Origin: Streptomyces sp. NBS 14/10
GTDB taxonomy: Bacteria > Actinomycetota > Actinomycetes > Streptomycetales > Streptomycetaceae
DNA: 64,000 nucleotides
Assembly (NCBI RefSeq): GCF_002224125.1
Contig: NZ_NCSM01000005.1
Coordinates: 62,001 to 126,000, forward strand
Reading direction: 5' to 3'
Made by a program: the position numbers and the translations under genes. Positions within the stretch are counted from its first letter, which is position 1; each line of letters starts with the position of its first letter. Below the pieces are notes generated by a model, which worked only from the letters and a program-made list of their open reading frames with translations, searched no databases and had not been told where the DNA came from. Shown here piece after piece: positions 16,386-24,938 of the stretch.

Positions 16386-18302
16386 CTACGGCTGCTGCCA
16401 CCCGACCTCGATCATCACGAAACCTTCGCCCGGACGCGGAGGGCGGCTCCAGGACCGGGTGCGGAAGGTGTGCAGACGTCCGCGCTCGAGGGCCAACCGC
16501 GGCAGCCGGACGCCGAACTCGGCCGCCAGGGCTTCCAAGGCGCGGCGCTCGCCCAGCCGCTCCTCGTGCGGTTCGTCCTGCGGGAAGAGACGGTCCGGGT
16601 CCAACGCGACGGGCACGGCGCCCCGTCTGCTGACGGCGGTCCCCCGGACGGTGAACGCGTACCGCTCCTCGCCTCTCTCCGCGACCGACAGATGGAAGAC
16701 GCCTGGGCGGTCCCCGTGGGAAGGCTCGCTCCACACCGTCACCGCGCGGGTGCCCCGGGAAGCGGTGATGCCTGGAGAGACGAGCCGCCCCTCGTTGTAG
16801 CCGGGGCCCGGCTGCGGCTCGAAGGCGAAGCTCCAGCCTGGGCCCGCCCGGCCGACGGCGGCCAGGGCCTCGTCCTCCCACATCGAGCCGTTCCGGTTGT
16901 GGTGCAACCGCATACGCGAGTCCCACAGGGTCGTCGGTTCGTCCAGGACAGCGGAGTCGTCGGCGCCGATACGGCCGGGCAGTTCGGCCGGCTCGACCCC
17001 TTCCACGAGGAGGAAGCGGTATGACACCAGGAAGTTGCCGGGATCTCCTTCCGCCAGCCACGCCAGACCCGGCGGATCCAGGTCGGCCGCGGGAGGCGGG
17101 GCGTCGCCCTGCTGTCCGGCCCGGGGCGTGGCCAGCAACTCCCGGCCCCGCTCCGGCGTGAGCAAAGGACCGATGAGCGGGTCGGCGCACAGGCCGACCG
17201 GGGCGAGATGGTCCGGGCCGAGCGGGAGCCATTCGGGCAGCGCGGCGCGCAGAGTGCGCCAGGCCGCGTCGGTGTCGCCCCAGCGGGCCTGCTCCCGCGC
17301 CCCCTCCACGGCGCGGCCGAACGGGCCGTCCGCCGTGTAGCGGTACGTGCCTTCCCTGATCTGCCGCAGGATCTCGTCCGCCACCTCGCGCACCGCGTGG
17401 GAGGCGCCACCCAGGCGGCGGGTCAACGACCCGTCGTCCCGGCGCTGTCGCGCCTGCCCGGCCGCCAGCACGGGCAGCACCTCCGGCACATACCGCGGGT
17501 CGGTCGCGAGCTCGTGAAAAGACACCCTGTACGTCTCCCCGAGCAGCTGACGGATCTGGTCGTGCAGCCCCGTCGCCCGGGGCCTGCCGTACGAGATCGC
17601 CTCCGTCAGGGCCACTAAGGCCCGCTCATATCGCCCGCCCAGCGCGTCCAGACGGGCGGCCTCGACGGACGCGTCCAGTGCCCGCGTCGTCGCGTTGCCG
17701 AAGACCGCCCCCGCACGCTCCGAGCGGTCCACCTGCAGACTGTGGAACTCCCTGTACATGGCCTCCATGAACACGCGGAACGACGCGTACCGCTCAGGAG
17801 GGCTCGCGCGCCACGACGCGTAGCAGTACACGGCCCACTCACCGGCGTCGTCCACGTCTCCAGGGTCCAGCAGGACGTGGACCATGTCCGACTCCACGTC
17901 CAACTGCAGCGCCCGCTCCCACATTCCGGCGAGCAACTGCTCCTCGGGCGTGGGGTCGTCGCCCAGATCCCCGGGGAAGTACTCGGCCAGGCCCGCCGCG
18001 TCCTCGTGCCACCGGACCCCGTCGGTACCGGCGAGCAGCCATACGAAGCCACCCGCGTGCCGCCAGCCGTCGCTGACCGCCAGAAACGTGCGGTACGAGG
18101 GCGGCAGCCGATGCCCGAGCCGCTCCTCCACGCCTCGGATCCGCTCCTCCGCCGCGGGCGGAAACCCCAGCCAACGCGTATGCAGGAGATCCTCGTCCTC
18201 CGCGCTCCGTTCGCCCGCCGGCGCATCCAGATCCTGCGCGTCCGCCCACTCCTGGCTCCACCGCACCAGGAAGGACCGCCAGTCGTCGCTCGTGTCCTTC
18301 AT
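16386..18302 (-). CDS. Large SMI1/KNR4 (SUKH) protein
   Basis: A 638-residue soluble protein. The N-terminal 200 residues are a SUKH domain: GFPPAAEERIRGVEERLGHR, LPPSYRTFLAVSDGWRHAGG, then SWRASPPERYASFRVFMEAM. The remainder holds a helical segment (about 215-330) and an uncharacterised C-terminal region with strands. SUKH proteins are known as immunity proteins against nuclease-type polymorphic toxins and as regulatory adaptors; the very long C-terminal extension is not typical of a simple immunity protein. No toxin gene is adjacent. It converges on the oxidoreductase and is divergent from a TOPRIM-domain gene about 100 bp away, which may or may not be a partner. Confidence 0.8.
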   Translation of the reverse strand: MKDTSDDWRSFLVRWSQEWADAQDLDAPAGERSAEDEDLLHTRWLGFPPAAEERIRGVEERLGHRLPPSYRTFLAVSDGWRHAGGFVWLLAGTDGVRWHEDAAGLAEYFPGDLGDDPTPEEQLLAGMWERALQLDVESDMVHVLLDPGDVDDAGEWAVYCYASWRASPPERYASFRVFMEAMYREFHSLQVDRSERAGAVFGNATTRALDASVEAARLDALGGRYERALVALTEAISYGRPRATGLHDQIRQLLGETYRVSFHELATDPRYVPEVLPVLAAGQARQRRDDGSLTRRLGGASHAVREVADEILRQIREGTYRYTADGPFGRAVEGAREQARWGDTDAAWRTLRAALPEWLPLGPDHLAPVGLCADPLIGPLLTPERGRELLATPRAGQQGDAPPPAADLDPPGLAWLAEGDPGNFLVSYRFLLVEGVEPAELPGRIGADDSAVLDEPTTLWDSRMRLHHNRNGSMWEDEALAAVGRAGPGWSFAFEPQPGPGYNEGRLVSPGITASRGTRAVTVWSEPSHGDRPGVFHLSVAERGEERYAFTVRGTAVSRRGAVPVALDPDRLFPQDEPHEERLGERRALEALAAEFGVRLPRLALERGRLHTFRTRSWSRPPRPGEGFVMIEVGWQQP

Positions 18303-18403
18303 GCCGACCACCCTGCCAGCCACCACTGACAACGCCCGCCGGCCAGGACGCGCCGGCGGAATTTCCCTGGCGTGGTGGCCGGGCAGGGGCGGAAACTCGT
18401 CTC

Positions 18404-19021
18404 ATGGCTGACATGGAGTCGTTCCGGGAAGCGGTCACCGCGTGGGCGGCCGGTGGCCCCGGCGACCCCGCGCGCGAGCTGGCCGCGCGGCTGCCCGTCC
18501 GGACGGCCGTCCTGCTCGAAGGGCTGAGCGACGCCGCAGCGGTCAGCACGCTGGCCGCGCGCCGGGGCCGGAACCTGGCGGCCGAAGGAGTCTGTGTCCT
18601 GCCGATGGGCGGTGCGATGAGCGTCGGGCGCTTCGCCGGCCTCCTCGGGCCATCCGGCCTGGGCCTGCGCCTCACGGGACTGTGCGACGAGGCGGAGCGT
18701 GGCTACTACGCCCGTGGCCTGGCGCGGGCCGGTGCGGGACGACAATGGTTCTTCGTCTGCGCGGCGGATCTGGAAGACGAGCTCATCCGCGCGCTGGGCA
18801 TGAGGCGGATGGAAGAACTCGTCCGGGCGGAGGGCGAGCTACGCGCCCTGCAGACCTTCCTGCGCCAGCCCGCGCAGCGAAACCGCACCTCACAGCAGCA
18901 GTTGCGGCGTTTCCTCGGCACGAAGAAGGGGCGCAAGATCCACTACGGTCGCGTCCTCGTCGAAGCCCTCGACCCCGACCGCATACCCGCCCCGCTCGAC
19001 GGCCTGCTCACCAGCCTCTGA
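18404..19021 (+). CDS. TOPRIM (OLD-type) domain protein
   Basis: A 205-residue protein built almost entirely from an OLD-type TOPRIM domain. The acidic start is AVLLEGLSDAAAVSTLA (Glu about residue 39). The glycine strand is VCVLPMGGAMSVGRFAGLL, and the second acidic cluster is LTGLCDEAER where DxD is usual. A basic tail (FLGTKKGRKIHYGRVL) could contact nucleic acid. OLD nucleases normally carry an ATPase domain too; this one is TOPRIM alone. Such solo proteins are common in Streptomyces and uncharacterised. The start could also be ATG 18413; no good ribosome binding site is visible for either. Confidence 0.78.
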   Translation: MADMESFREAVTAWAAGGPGDPARELAARLPVRTAVLLEGLSDAAAVSTLAARRGRNLAAEGVCVLPMGGAMSVGRFAGLLGPSGLGLRLTGLCDEAERGYYARGLARAGAGRQWFFVCAADLEDELIRALGMRRMEELVRAEGELRALQTFLRQPAQRNRTSQQQLRRFLGTKKGRKIHYGRVLVEALDPDRIPAPLDGLLTSL

Positions 19022-19309
19022 CCACTGGGTGACGCCCCGCAGCACCACCGGCATCCGAGTCACCGTCGTTCAACCCGGCCTCGTGGATCGCGCTCGGTTG
19101 AGGGTTCCCATCTCGCCCACCGACACATTGAGTTGGGGTGTGAATCGCCATGTGGCCACTGGTGGTCAAGTGACCGATGACTCTCGCGCGATCATGGCTC
19201 AGCAGGTAACGTTCGAGAACGTGTGGGGGGTCGGCTCGGCATTGCTGTCGCCGGAGCAAAGAGATTTGAGGTAATCGCCTGTCATGCGCAACGGGGGAAA
19301 GGCACGTTG

Positions 19310-19531
19310 GTGATAAGACCGCTGTCCATTGACGGCACCTGGTTGTTCCAGCCTCAACTTTTCGACGACGCTCGAGGCACGTTCGCAGCGTGGCATCAAA
19401 GGGACGTTTTCCAGGAAGCGACGGTCGACCTGCGGGTCGGATCACCCACCTTCGGCCGTTGGGCGGTCGTGGTCGCGCCCACCGTGGCCGGGGCCCAGGA
19501 GGCCGGGCTGCTGCCCGTATACCAGCCCTGA
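19310..19531 (+). pseudogene. rmlC: dTDP-4-dehydrorhamnose 3,5-epimerase remnant
   Basis: A 73-residue open frame made of three separate parts of an RmlC-type epimerase joined in frame. The N-terminal strands are IRPLSIDGTWLFQPQLFDDA and RGTFAAWHQRDVF. The mid-protein VDLRVGSPTFGRW follows, then the extreme C-terminus PTVAGAQEAGLLPVY. About 50 residues carrying the catalytic His and a later block are missing at the two joins. It stands just before rmlA and rmlB, so it was probably part of the same sugar operon. The roughly 290 bp upstream contain no recognisable gene. Confidence 0.8.
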
Positions 19532-19584
19532 TTCCCGTCGCTTGGCAGCGCAGCGCACGGCATCGCATCGCAGCGAGGAGAACC

Positions 19585-20652
19585 GTGAAGGCACTTGTCC
19601 TTTCCGGAGGTTCCGGAACTCGGCTACGTCCCATTACCCACACTTCGGCCAAGCAGTTGGTTCCGGTGGCCAACAAGCCGATTCTCTACTACGTCCTCGA
19701 AGGAATAGCGGAGACCGGCATCGAGGACGTCGGCATCATCGTAGGAGAGACCGCCGACGAGATCCGCGGCGCGGTCGGTGACGGCTCCCGGTTCGGTGTC
19801 GACGTCACCTACATTCCGCAGGAAAAGCCGCTCGGTCTCGCGCATGCCGTTTTGACGGCGCGCGACTGGCTCGGTGACGACGACTTCGTCATGTATCTCG
19901 GCGACAACTTCCTGCTCAGTGGGATCACCGAGCAGACCGAGTTGTTCCGTGCGACCCGGCCGGACGCCCAGATCATGCTCACGCACGTACCCGACCCGAC
20001 CGCGTTCGGTGTCGCCGAGACGGACGCGGCCGGCCGGGTCATCGGCCTCGAGGAGAAACCGGAGTTTCCCAAGAGCGACCTGGCGCTCGTCGGCGTCTAC
20101 TTCTTCACCCCCGCCGTGCATGAGGCAGTCGACAGCGTCCGGCCTTCCGCCCGTGGCGAGTTGGAGATCACCGACACCCTCCAGTGGCTCATCGACCAAG
20201 GGCGTCGAGTGGAGTCGTCGATCGTCACCGACTACTGGAAGGACACCGGGAACGCCACCGACATGCTGGAGGTGAACCGTTCCGTTCTCGACCGCCTCGT
20301 CCGCCGCGTCGAAGGCGCGGTGGACGAGGAGAGTGAGCTGGTCGGCCGGGTGGTCGTGGAACCCGGCGCCACCGTCGTACGGTCGCGGATCGTCGGCCCC
20401 GTGATCATCGGCAACGGTGCTCGCGTCGAGGGCTCGTATGTGGGGCCCTACACCTCGGTGGCCGACGACTGCTCGGTCGTCGACAGTGAAATCGAGTACT
20501 CCATCGTCCTCCCCAACGCGACCATCGCCGGGGTGGGACGTATCGAGGCCTCGGTCATCGGGCGCTCCGTGGAGGTGACCCCGGCGCCGCGTACCCCGCA
20601 AGCCCACCGCCTGATACTCGGCGATCACAGCAAGGTCCAGATACGCGCATGA
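19585..20652 (+). CDS. rmlA: Glucose-1-phosphate thymidylyltransferase
   Basis: A 355-residue enzyme that makes dTDP-glucose from glucose-1-phosphate and dTTP. It has the nucleotidyltransferase signature GGSGTRLRPITHTSAKQ and sugar-phosphate residues in GLEEKPEFPKSDLALVGVYF. A left-handed beta-helix C-terminal extension (hexad repeats IGNGARVEGSYVGPYTSVA) marks the longer StrD-type found in actinomycete deoxysugar clusters rather than the short cell-wall type. The GTG start follows GAGGAG with a 4-nt spacer. Its stop overlaps the rmlB start (ATGA), so both are co-translated. Confidence 0.93.
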   Translation: MKALVLSGGSGTRLRPITHTSAKQLVPVANKPILYYVLEGIAETGIEDVGIIVGETADEIRGAVGDGSRFGVDVTYIPQEKPLGLAHAVLTARDWLGDDDFVMYLGDNFLLSGITEQTELFRATRPDAQIMLTHVPDPTAFGVAETDAAGRVIGLEEKPEFPKSDLALVGVYFFTPAVHEAVDSVRPSARGELEITDTLQWLIDQGRRVESSIVTDYWKDTGNATDMLEVNRSVLDRLVRRVEGAVDEESELVGRVVVEPGATVVRSRIVGPVIIGNGARVEGSYVGPYTSVADDCSVVDSEIEYSIVLPNATIAGVGRIEASVIGRSVEVTPAPRTPQAHRLILGDHSKVQIRA

Positions 20653-21596
20653 AGATCCTCATCACCGGCGCCGCCGGGTTCATCGGCTCCCATCTGACCC
20701 GTCTGGTCCTCGGGCCCGAGCGGCCGCTGGGCGACGATGTCCACGTCACCGTCCTGGACAAGCTCACCTACGCGGGCAGCCTCGACAACCTCGCCCCGGT
20801 GCGCGACGCCCCCGGCTTTGCCTTCGTCCAGGGCGACATCGCCGACCCGGCGCTCGTGGACAGGATCGTGCCCGGGCACGACGCCGTCGTCCACCTCGCC
20901 GCCGAGTCCCACGTGGACCGTTCGATCGACTCCGCGCAAGCCTTCGTGCGCACGAATGTGGTGGGCACCGGGGTGTTGCTGGACGCGGCGCTGCGATACG
21001 AGATCTCTCGGTTCGTCCATGTGTCGACCGATGAGGTGTACGGGTCGGTCGAGTTCGGCTCCGCCACCGAGGAGGACCGCCTGCAACCCAGCTCGCCGTA
21101 CTCGGCCACCAAGGCCTCAAGCGACCTGCTGGGGCTCTCGTATCACCAGACGCACGGGCTCGACGTCCGGGTGACGCGCTGCTCCAACAACTACGGCCCG
21201 TACCAGTTTCCCGAAAAGCTGATTCCGCTCTTCGTCACCACCCTGCTGCGGGGCGGCAGCGTCCCGCTGTACGGGGATGGCGAGAACGTGCGGGACTGGC
21301 TGCACGTCGATGACCACTGCCGCGGTCTGCTCGCGGTGCTCACCGGAGGCAGGGCGGGCGAGGTCTACAACATCGGCGGTGGCACCGAGTTGTCCAACAA
21401 GGAACTCACCGCACTCCTGCTGGACGCCTGCGGCGTGGGCTGGGAGCGGGTCGACTGGGTCGAGGACCGCAAGGGACACGACCGGCGGTACTCGGTCGAC
21501 TGGAACAAGATCCGGCGCGAGCTCGGCTACCGGCCGGCGCGCGACTTCACAGCCGGGATCGCCGACACGGTGGCGTGGTACCGCGCGCGGCTGTGA
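20649..21596 (+). CDS. rmlB: dTDP-glucose 4,6-dehydratase
   Basis: A 315-residue extended short-chain dehydrogenase. The NAD motif is ITGAAGFIGSHL; the catalytic Thr-Asp-Glu triad sits in VSTDEVYGSVEF, and SPYSATKASSDLL supplies the YxxxK pair. It converts dTDP-glucose to dTDP-4-keto-6-deoxyglucose, the branch point for 6-deoxysugars. It overlaps rmlA by 4 nt. With rmlC broken and no rmlD or downstream sugar-modifying gene in sight, the product is not committed to rhamnose here. It may feed other loci, or the operon may be a relic. Confidence 0.93.
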   Translation: MKILITGAAGFIGSHLTRLVLGPERPLGDDVHVTVLDKLTYAGSLDNLAPVRDAPGFAFVQGDIADPALVDRIVPGHDAVVHLAAESHVDRSIDSAQAFVRTNVVGTGVLLDAALRYEISRFVHVSTDEVYGSVEFGSATEEDRLQPSSPYSATKASSDLLGLSYHQTHGLDVRVTRCSNNYGPYQFPEKLIPLFVTTLLRGGSVPLYGDGENVRDWLHVDDHCRGLLAVLTGGRAGEVYNIGGGTELSNKELTALLLDACGVGWERVDWVEDRKGHDRRYSVDWNKIRRELGYRPARDFTAGIADTVAWYRARL

Positions 21597-21688
21597 GTCA
21601 CGCGCGGTACGCCGGGTTCCGTCGGCTGGTTCCGTGCCGGCCGGCTCCGCCGATCGGGTTCCCTGACCAGTTCCGCCGGTCCGCCGTG

Positions 21689-21985
21689 TCAAGCGGTGCC
21701 TGAGGCGGTCCGCTCCCCCGACACCTTGCCGTTCACGTGCCCCTCGATCAGCTCGCAGCTGGTCTCGACACCCCGGTCGTCGACGATACGCGGGCCGAGG
21801 GCCGCGGTGCGCTCGGTGATCCGCGGATCGCTGAGCACGGTCGACACGGAACTGTCCAGCTTCTCCTGGGGGAGCCTGGCCCGCCCGGCACCACCCCCAC
21901 ACGCCACCCCGCCCGGGTGGCCCGGATGGCGGTCGACCGTAATTGACGTGCCCAGAGACTCCGGGCGGGCTAAGGTCTCCGGCAT
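21689..21985 (-). pseudogene. Possible glycosyltransferase C-terminal remnant
   Basis: A 98-codon reading frame opened by ATG 21985, with GAAGGAGG 6 nt upstream, so it begins like a real gene. Residues about 42-85 (LDSSVSTVLSDPRITERTAA, LGPRIVDDRGVETSCELIEG) resemble the extreme C-terminus of GT1-type glycosyltransferases. The first 40 residues do not look like a glycosyltransferase N-terminus. One leucine is a TTA codon (codon 5). I interpret it as a gene reduced to its two ends, but a short genuine protein cannot be excluded. It lies between rmlB and the OleD-like gene. The rest of 21597-22155 shows no gene. Confidence 0.4.
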
Positions 21986-22155
21986 GTACTTCCTCCTTCA
22001 GATCTACGGCTGACACGGGCCGGGCAGTGTCCCGGCTCCCCTCTCGCATGCCCATATGCGCATCCCGCGCCGAGTTCGTCTCGGAGCCTGCGGGGCGTCG
22101 GCCTGCCGTGTCTTTTCCGCCGCATTCGCCGTAGAACTGAAATGAGTGACCTTCC

Positions 22156-23331
22156 ATGTCCCGTCGCCGTGCCCACATCGCGATGGTCGGTATCCCCGCC
22201 GTCAGCCATGTCCTGCCGAGCCTTGAGATCATCCGTGAGTTGGTGACCCGCGGCCATCGGGTCAGCTACGCCAACGACCCCGCGGTGGCCGACCTGATCG
22301 CGGGCACCGGCGCCGAACTCGTCCCCTGCGCCTCCCGACTGCCGGTCGCCGACAACAACTGGCCCGACGACCCCATCGCCGCGATGGCCCTCTTCCTCGA
22401 CGACGCCATCCAGGCGCTCCCCCAGTTGCGCGCCGTCTACGACCGCGAACCGGCGGACCTGTATCTGTACGACATCGGCGCCTACGCCGCGCGTGCCCTC
22501 GCCGAATCGCAGGACCGGCCCGTCATGCAGCTGTCCCCGACGTTCGTGGCCTGGGACGGCTACGACCAGGACGTCGCGGCACACCTGCGTCAGCTGCCGG
22601 GCGCCGGTGCGTACCGGGCGAAGTTCGCACAGTGGCTCGCCGACTGCGGGGCGTCCACCACCGACGTGGACGCCTTCTCCGGTCGTCCCGCGCGGGCCCT
22701 GGCGCTGATCACCCGGGCGATGCAACCGCACGCCGACCAGGTCGACACCGATACGGTGACCTTCGTCGGGCCCTGCTTCGACACACGTGTGGGTGCGGCC
22801 GGTTGGACCCGCCCGAGGGATGCGGAGAACGTGCTGCTGATCTCGCTGGGCTCGGCGTACACCCGTCAGCCGGAGTTCTATCGCCAGTGCCTGGCGGCCT
22901 ACGGCGACCTGCCTGGCTGGCACGTCGTACTCCAGATCGGCAAGTACACCGACGTGGCTGAACTCGGCGACATCCCGTCCAATGTCGAGGTGCACTCCTG
23001 GGTCCCGCAGCGGGCGATTCTGGAGCAGGCGGATGCCTTCGTGACCCACGCCGGTATGGGTGGCTGCGGCGAAGGACTGCTGGCAGGCGTCCCGATGATC
23101 GCCGTGCCGCAGGCCGTCGATCAGTTCATGAACGCCGATCAGCTCGTGGAATTGGGTGTGGCACGCCGTATCGACACTCCGGAAGCCACCGCCGAGACCC
23201 TACGGGCGGCCCTGAACGACCTGGTCACCGACGCGGAGGTCGCCCGCCGCTCGGCACTGCTGCGCGCCGACGCCCGGGCCGAGGGCGGCACCCGGCGCGC
23301 CGCCGACCTCATCGAGAACATGCTGGCCTGA
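22156..23331 (+). CDS. OleD/Mgt-like macrolide glycosyltransferase
   Basis: A 391-residue GT1 (GT-B) enzyme closely following OleD-type macrolide glucosyltransferases along its length. The conserved catalytic His is His18 in SHVLPSLEIIREL and its partner Asp is Asp106 in LYDIGAYAARAL. The donor site reads VHSWVPQRAILEQADAFVTH then AGMGGCGEGLLAGVPMIAVP then QAVDQFMNADQL. The tail EGGTRRAADLIENMLA is typical of this group. Relatives inactivate macrolides by UDP-glucose-dependent glucosylation, giving intracellular self-resistance; acceptor range here is unproven. The neighbouring rmlAB make dTDP-sugars, not UDP-glucose, so the link may be positional only. No strong ribosome binding site is visible. 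Confidence 0.88.
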   Translation: MSRRRAHIAMVGIPAVSHVLPSLEIIRELVTRGHRVSYANDPAVADLIAGTGAELVPCASRLPVADNNWPDDPIAAMALFLDDAIQALPQLRAVYDREPADLYLYDIGAYAARALAESQDRPVMQLSPTFVAWDGYDQDVAAHLRQLPGAGAYRAKFAQWLADCGASTTDVDAFSGRPARALALITRAMQPHADQVDTDTVTFVGPCFDTRVGAAGWTRPRDAENVLLISLGSAYTRQPEFYRQCLAAYGDLPGWHVVLQIGKYTDVAELGDIPSNVEVHSWVPQRAILEQADAFVTHAGMGGCGEGLLAGVPMIAVPQAVDQFMNADQLVELGVARRIDTPEATAETLRAALNDLVTDAEVARRSALLRADARAEGGTRRAADLIENMLA

Positions 23332-23336
23332 GCTTT

Positions 23337-23972
23337 TCAGGAGTCAGTCGATTCATCGACACTTCGATGCGGCGCGGGCTGCGGTTGACCGGAATGTTCA
23401 GCGAGAAGCGGGAACAGTCGGGCAACCGCGGCTACGGCCACGGCGTCCCGGGGGCGCGAGCTGGGGTGGTGCTCCCGGTCTCCGTAGCCGGCGAACAGAC
23501 GGCGGATGGACGCGGCGAGTTCAGCCAGCTCCGTCGGCGTGAGGTGCAGGACGGCGCTGAAGGACTCGTCCTGCTGCCACGCGGCCGGTGCCTGGTCTCG
23601 GTGAGCCAGCCAGTGTTGGTAACTCTCGTCCTCCAGCCCGCGGGCGAGGGTGGCGAACTCTTCAGTCTTTCCCTGATCGGTCTTTCCCTGCTCGGTCGGG
23701 TGGGGGGAGCCCCACCGCAGCCGCCACGGCCGCGCTCGGCCGCCTTGGTGCGGCGCTTCCTCGATGAGGCCGTACCGGGCCAGCTGACGCAGGTGGAAGG
23801 AGCAGAGTCCGGAGCTTTGGCCGAGGCGGGCGGCGGCTTCGGTGGAGGTGAGGGTGCCGGTTTCGGCGAGCAGGTCCAGCAGGGCGATGCGCACGGGATG
23901 GTCGGGGAGGGACTGGCGGGCACGGTCCGGCAGGGGGCTCGCGGCTTCGCTTTGACGGATTTCATCGCTCAC
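23337..23972 (-). CDS. ArsR-type winged-helix regulator
   Basis: A 211-residue regulator. The N-terminal winged helix spans residues about 20-85: LPDHPVRIALLDLLAETGTL, STEAAARLGQSSGLCSFHLR (recognition helix), QLARYGLIEEAPHQGGRARP. A C-terminal helical region of unknown role has two Trp-rich segments (YQHWLAHRDQAPAAWQQDES). No metal-binding cysteine pair is visible, so it belongs to the non-metal ArsR-like group. The GTG start at 23972 lies at the edge of one of two CTTTGCAAAG boxes. It is divergent from the peptide deformylase gene and is its probable regulator. Confidence 0.82.
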   Translation of the reverse strand: MSDEIRQSEAASPLPDRARQSLPDHPVRIALLDLLAETGTLTSTEAAARLGQSSGLCSFHLRQLARYGLIEEAPHQGGRARPWRLRWGSPHPTEQGKTDQGKTEEFATLARGLEDESYQHWLAHRDQAPAAWQQDESFSAVLHLTPTELAELAASIRRLFAGYGDREHHPSSRPRDAVAVAAVARLFPLLAEHSGQPQPAPHRSVDESTDS

Positions 23973-23998
23973 TTTGCAAAGGGTGCTACTTTGCAAAG
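23972..23998. promoter_or_regulatory. Tandem CTTTGCAAAG operator
   Basis: Two perfect 10-bp palindromes CTTTGCAAAG (23972-23981 and 23989-23998) lie 17 bp apart, with matching flanks (ACTTTGCAAAGG in both). They sit in the ArsR/def divergent gap and touch the ArsR start codon. Probable ArsR binding sites. Confidence 0.7.
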
Positions 23999-24038
23999 GA
24001 CTTGGCAAGCCGTTGGGCATGGAAGGCGTGGATGGTTC

Positions 24039-24698
24039 ATGGCTATGGGGTTCGGTGACTCGGCACAGGATCGTCGGGTGCGGGTACAGGGTGAGCCTGT
24101 CGAGTCCTATCCACGGCTCGCTCCGGAGGTGGATCGCGGTGCGGTGCGCCGGATCACCGTGGTCGGGGAAGAGGTTCTGCGCCGCCGGTGCCGGGAGGTG
24201 ACCGAGTTCGGCACACCGGAGCTGGCGAAGCTGATCGACGACATGTTCGCCACCAACCAGGTCGCGGAGGGGGCCGGGCTCGCCGCCAACCAGGTCGACG
24301 TGGACCTGCAACTGTTCGTATGGGACATCACGGATGAGTGGGGTGTCCGTCATGTCGGACACATCGCCAACCCGGTCCTGGACGAGGTGGCCGCCGAGCA
24401 CCGCCGCCTGGTGGAGGAACCTGAAGGCTGTCTGTCCGTCCCCGGCCCCTACCGCGTGGTTCCCCGCCTCGACCGTGCCGTAGTCCGGGGCCGTGACAAG
24501 GACGGCAATCCGCTGGTGATCGAGGGCAGGGGCTACTTCGCCCGGTGCCTGCAGCACGAGACCGACCACCTTCACGGCCGCCTGTATCTGGACCGGCTCG
24601 CACAGCGGGAGCGGAAAGCGGCCCTCCGCGAGATGAAGGACTCCCAGGACAAGGTCTTCGCCCGGCGTGCCTCCGTGGCGGAAAGGCTCGGCAAATGA
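24039..24698 (+). CDS. def: Peptide deformylase
   Basis: A 219-residue metal-dependent deformylase that removes the formyl group from nascent protein N-termini. All three family motifs are intact: GAGLAANQVDV (GxGLAAxQ), EPEGCLSVPG (metal Cys) and QHETDHLHG (HExxH). The C-terminal extension is helical and charged (RERKAALREMKDSQDKVF). Start ATG 24039 is a choice between it and ATG 24045; GGAAGG and GGATGG lie just upstream. Its own ArsR-type regulator and its position beside a drug-glycosylating enzyme suggest an accessory, regulated copy. Protection from a deformylase inhibitor is one possible role, but this is inference. Confidence 0.9.
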   Translation: MAMGFGDSAQDRRVRVQGEPVESYPRLAPEVDRGAVRRITVVGEEVLRRRCREVTEFGTPELAKLIDDMFATNQVAEGAGLAANQVDVDLQLFVWDITDEWGVRHVGHIANPVLDEVAAEHRRLVEEPEGCLSVPGPYRVVPRLDRAVVRGRDKDGNPLVIEGRGYFARCLQHETDHLHGRLYLDRLAQRERKAALREMKDSQDKVFARRASVAERLGK

Positions 24699-24938
24699 CC
24701 GGCGTTCTGGTGAACACCGGATCCCTTGCGTTATACAACATTGAACAGAGACCCTGGTGTTACGCATGGCAGCGAGCGCGGCCTCGCTGGGCACCCGGTG
24801 CGGCACGTGAGTAGAGGTACGCCCGGGGCCTTGACCACATCGACCAGCGCGACCCGCACCTGAGCAACCGACTGCCGGTTGATCGTCCGAAGTGGCCTCC
24901 TCGGCGCCCGGGCGCCGTTGCTCCGTGAAAGGTGGATC

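Noticed and set aside
21984..22013. Nine-residue leader peptide upstream of the OleD-like gene, suggesting translational attenuation by macrolides
   Set aside because: Its codons are simply the reverse complement of the GAAGGAGG ribosome binding site of the leftward frame at 21985. It lies about 140 nt from the glycosyltransferase and no pairing structure sequestering that start was seen.
24720..24938. Small gene between def and the aminotransferase
   Set aside because: Only short frames without ribosome binding sites; the stretch more likely carries the aminotransferase promoter (TTATACA near 24732).
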